From an uncultured Verrucomicrobiales bacterium (GTDB lineage: Bacteria; Verrucomicrobiota; Verrucomicrobiia; Verrucomicrobiales; DEV007): a stretch of DNA of 8,328 bases. The stretch covers positions 1 to 8,328 of the forward strand of contig CALCSP010000115.1 in the NCBI GenBank assembly GCA_937893785.1. Direction: 5' to 3'. Positions within the stretch are counted from its first letter, which is position 1, and each line of letters starts with the position of its first letter. Below, piece after piece: positions 6,971 to 8,328 of the stretch. Under the pieces are notes generated by a model. That model saw nothing but the letters and a program-made list of their open reading frames with translations, was not told where the DNA came from and ran no database searches. Both the position numbers and the translations under genes were made by a program.

Positions 6971-8328
6971 TTAAAACTTCTTAACTAACATGAGTGCGTT
7001 TTGCAAGCGTTCTTCGTGCCTTGTTCCCTGAAGTCTTGGGAATTTACCCTCGATTAGCACATACTGCCCGTTTCTGGTCAGCATAAGTTTATCGCCGGCA
7101 ATCTCCACGGACTGGATTCCTGATGCAGAGGCTGCCAGTTTGAGTTCGGTGCAGCGTAGAAGGTAATCTACAGCTGTTGGCGGTGGACCAAACCGATCGC
7201 GCCATTGCCTAATCAGTGCCTTGAGATCCTTTATACTGTCCAGTTCCGAGAGCTGTCGGTAAGCATTGATGCGTAGAGTGGCCTCGGGAAGGAAAGAAGC
7301 TGGAAGGAATGCCGGAAGGCTATCCTCGGCAGCTTGCAGGTATGCAGCTTCGTTTGTGCAGATAAAATCAATCTGTATAGAGCATTCGGCTTGATTGGTG
7401 GAACGGTTTCCCTTGAGCTTGGTTACCGATTTTCTAAGAAGTTTGCAATACAGTTCAAAGCCGACGGCGGCAATGTGCCCAGATTGCTGAGTGCCTAGCA
7501 TGTTTCCTGCACCACGAATTTCTAGATCTCTCATTGCGATTTTAAATCCAGACCCTAGGTCGGTATAGTTTCGGATGGCATTAATGCGCTTCCTAGCATC
7601 TGTCGTTGCAAGGATATCGGGAGGCAACATCAGCAGAGCGTATGCCTTGTGCCCGGCACGTCCGACCCGTCCACGTAACTGGTAGAGGTCAGCAAGGCCA
7701 AACCTGTCAGCGCGGTCGATGATAATGGTGTTGGCATTAGGTATATCAATACCGCTTTCAATGATTGTGGTGCATACTAGCACGTCAAACTTGCCAGCAA
7801 TAAAATTCTGCATGACATCCTCCAACATGGTTTCCTCCATTTGGCCATGTCCTATGGCTACGCGAATGCCAGGAATAAGTTTTTCCAATTTTTGTTTTAC
7901 GCCCTCAATACTTTTGACGCGGTTGTGAAGAAAAAACACCTGCCCGTTCCGCCTTTTTTCGCGATTAACAGCAGAACGGATCATTTCCTCGCTGTATTGA
8001 CAAATAATAGTTTCGACAGGGACACGACCAGCAGGAGCCGTGTCGATGGTGGACATGTCCTTTACTCCCATCAAGGAGAGGTAGAGTGTTCTTGGGATTG
8101 GAGTGGCCGAGAGGGTTAATACATCGATAAGCCGGAAAATCTCCTTAAAGCGTTCCTTGTGTTTGACTCCAAAGCGTTGTTCTTCATCTATAATCGCAAG
8201 GCCCAGGTTGTGGAAGCTGACGTCTTTTGATATAAGGCGATGGGTACCAACTACGATATCAACTTCACCGGCAAGGATGCGTGCCAGTGTTTTTTTTTGC
8301 TGCCCAGCGCTGCGAAATCTTGATAGTA
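6971..8328 (-). CDS. mfd: Transcription-repair coupling factor Mfd, C-terminal part
   Basis: The last 451 residues of Mfd, a superfamily 2 DNA translocase that removes RNA polymerase stalled at lesions and recruits UvrA. The frame stays open to the right window edge, so about 700 N-terminal residues (UvrB-homology and RNAP-interaction domains, Walker A) lie outside. Visible in order: GTHRLISKDV; the DEEQ box in AIIDEEQRFG; motif III LTLSATPIPRTL; motif IV VFFLHNRV; motifs V and VI in TTIIESGIDIPNA and QLRGRVGRAGH; and the translocation motif region GAGNMLGTQQSGH. The C-terminal autoinhibitory TRCF domain starts near LPASFLPEATLRINAYRQL and includes RDRFGPPP. The TTG at 8074 is an internal Leu codon and not a start, since the family sequence continues upstream of it without a break. 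RecG shares the helicase motifs but lacks this C-terminal domain. Confidence 0.96.
   Translation of the reverse strand, partial: LSRFRSAGQQKKTLARILAGEVDIVVGTHRLISKDVSFHNLGLAIIDEEQRFGVKHKERFKEIFRLIDVLTLSATPIPRTLYLSLMGVKDMSTIDTAPAGRVPVETIICQYSEEMIRSAVNREKRRNGQVFFLHNRVKSIEGVKQKLEKLIPGIRVAIGHGQMEETMLEDVMQNFIAGKFDVLVCTTIIESGIDIPNANTIIIDRADRFGLADLYQLRGRVGRAGHKAYALLMLPPDILATTDARKRINAIRNYTDLGSGFKIAMRDLEIRGAGNMLGTQQSGHIAAVGFELYCKLLRKSVTKLKGNRSTNQAECSIQIDFICTNEAAYLQAAEDSLPAFLPASFLPEATLRINAYRQLSELDSIKDLKALIRQWRDRFGPPPTAVDYLLRCTELKLAASASGIQSVEIAGDKLMLTRNGQYVLIEGKFPRLQGTRHEERLQNALMLVKKF

Noticed and set aside
6971..8074. Mfd-like helicase starting at the TTG at 8074
   Set aside because: Homology to Mfd continues upstream in the same frame (IPRTLYLS, DEEQRFG, GTHRL) to the window edge, so the TTG is an internal Leu codon.

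Overview
The window is an ordinary-looking bacterial chromosome segment with one clear surprise: a selenocysteine-encoding formate dehydrogenase gene that a conventional gene caller splits in two. Five of the six genes lie on the minus strand, so that part reads from right to left. The base composition is moderate, intergenic gaps are short, and none of the four visible minus-strand starts has a convincing Shine-Dalgarno sequence. The mfd-surA pairing, a TlpA-type thioredoxin with a long helical N-terminal extension, and a COG4099-type esterase would fit a Verrucomicrobiota/PVC-like bacterium. That placement is an inference from gene content only.

Right part (8328 down to 5719): the C-terminal ~450 residues of the transcription-repair coupling factor Mfd, running off the right edge, followed 61 bp later by an exported SurA-like parvulin peptidyl-prolyl isomerase. 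These are housekeeping genes.

Central and left part (5627 down to 274): three closely spaced genes that look like one operon, with gaps of 33 and 35 bp. The first is a fused NuoE-NuoF-type diaphorase subunit carrying a [2Fe-2S] site, an NAD/FMN site and a [4Fe-4S] site. The second is an exported TlpA-like thioredoxin. The third is the catalytic subunit of a molybdenum/tungsten formate dehydrogenase. The catalytic subunit appears as two adjacent open frames, 3021-1921 and 1872-274. They are in the same frame and separated only by a UGA codon at 1923-1921 and 16 sense codons. That UGA sits exactly where FdhF-type enzymes have their catalytic selenocysteine (or cysteine), directly before the conserved His. 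It is followed by a hairpin matching the bacterial SECIS: U17 conserved, and G23-U24 in the apical loop. The gene is therefore best annotated as one 915-residue selenoprotein.

Together the diaphorase and the selenoprotein should form a cytoplasmic NAD-linked formate dehydrogenase, possibly of only two subunits. Electrons would pass between formate/CO2 at the Mo(W)-Sec centre, the FeS chain, FMN and NAD(H). The sequence does not show which direction is physiological. The role of the exported thioredoxin inside this operon is unexplained.

Left edge (1-225, plus strand): the C-terminal end of an alpha/beta-hydrolase esterase, convergent with the formate dehydrogenase gene. There is no gene-free stretch over 300 bases. 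I see no tRNA, rRNA, CRISPR array, insertion sequence or other mobile element.
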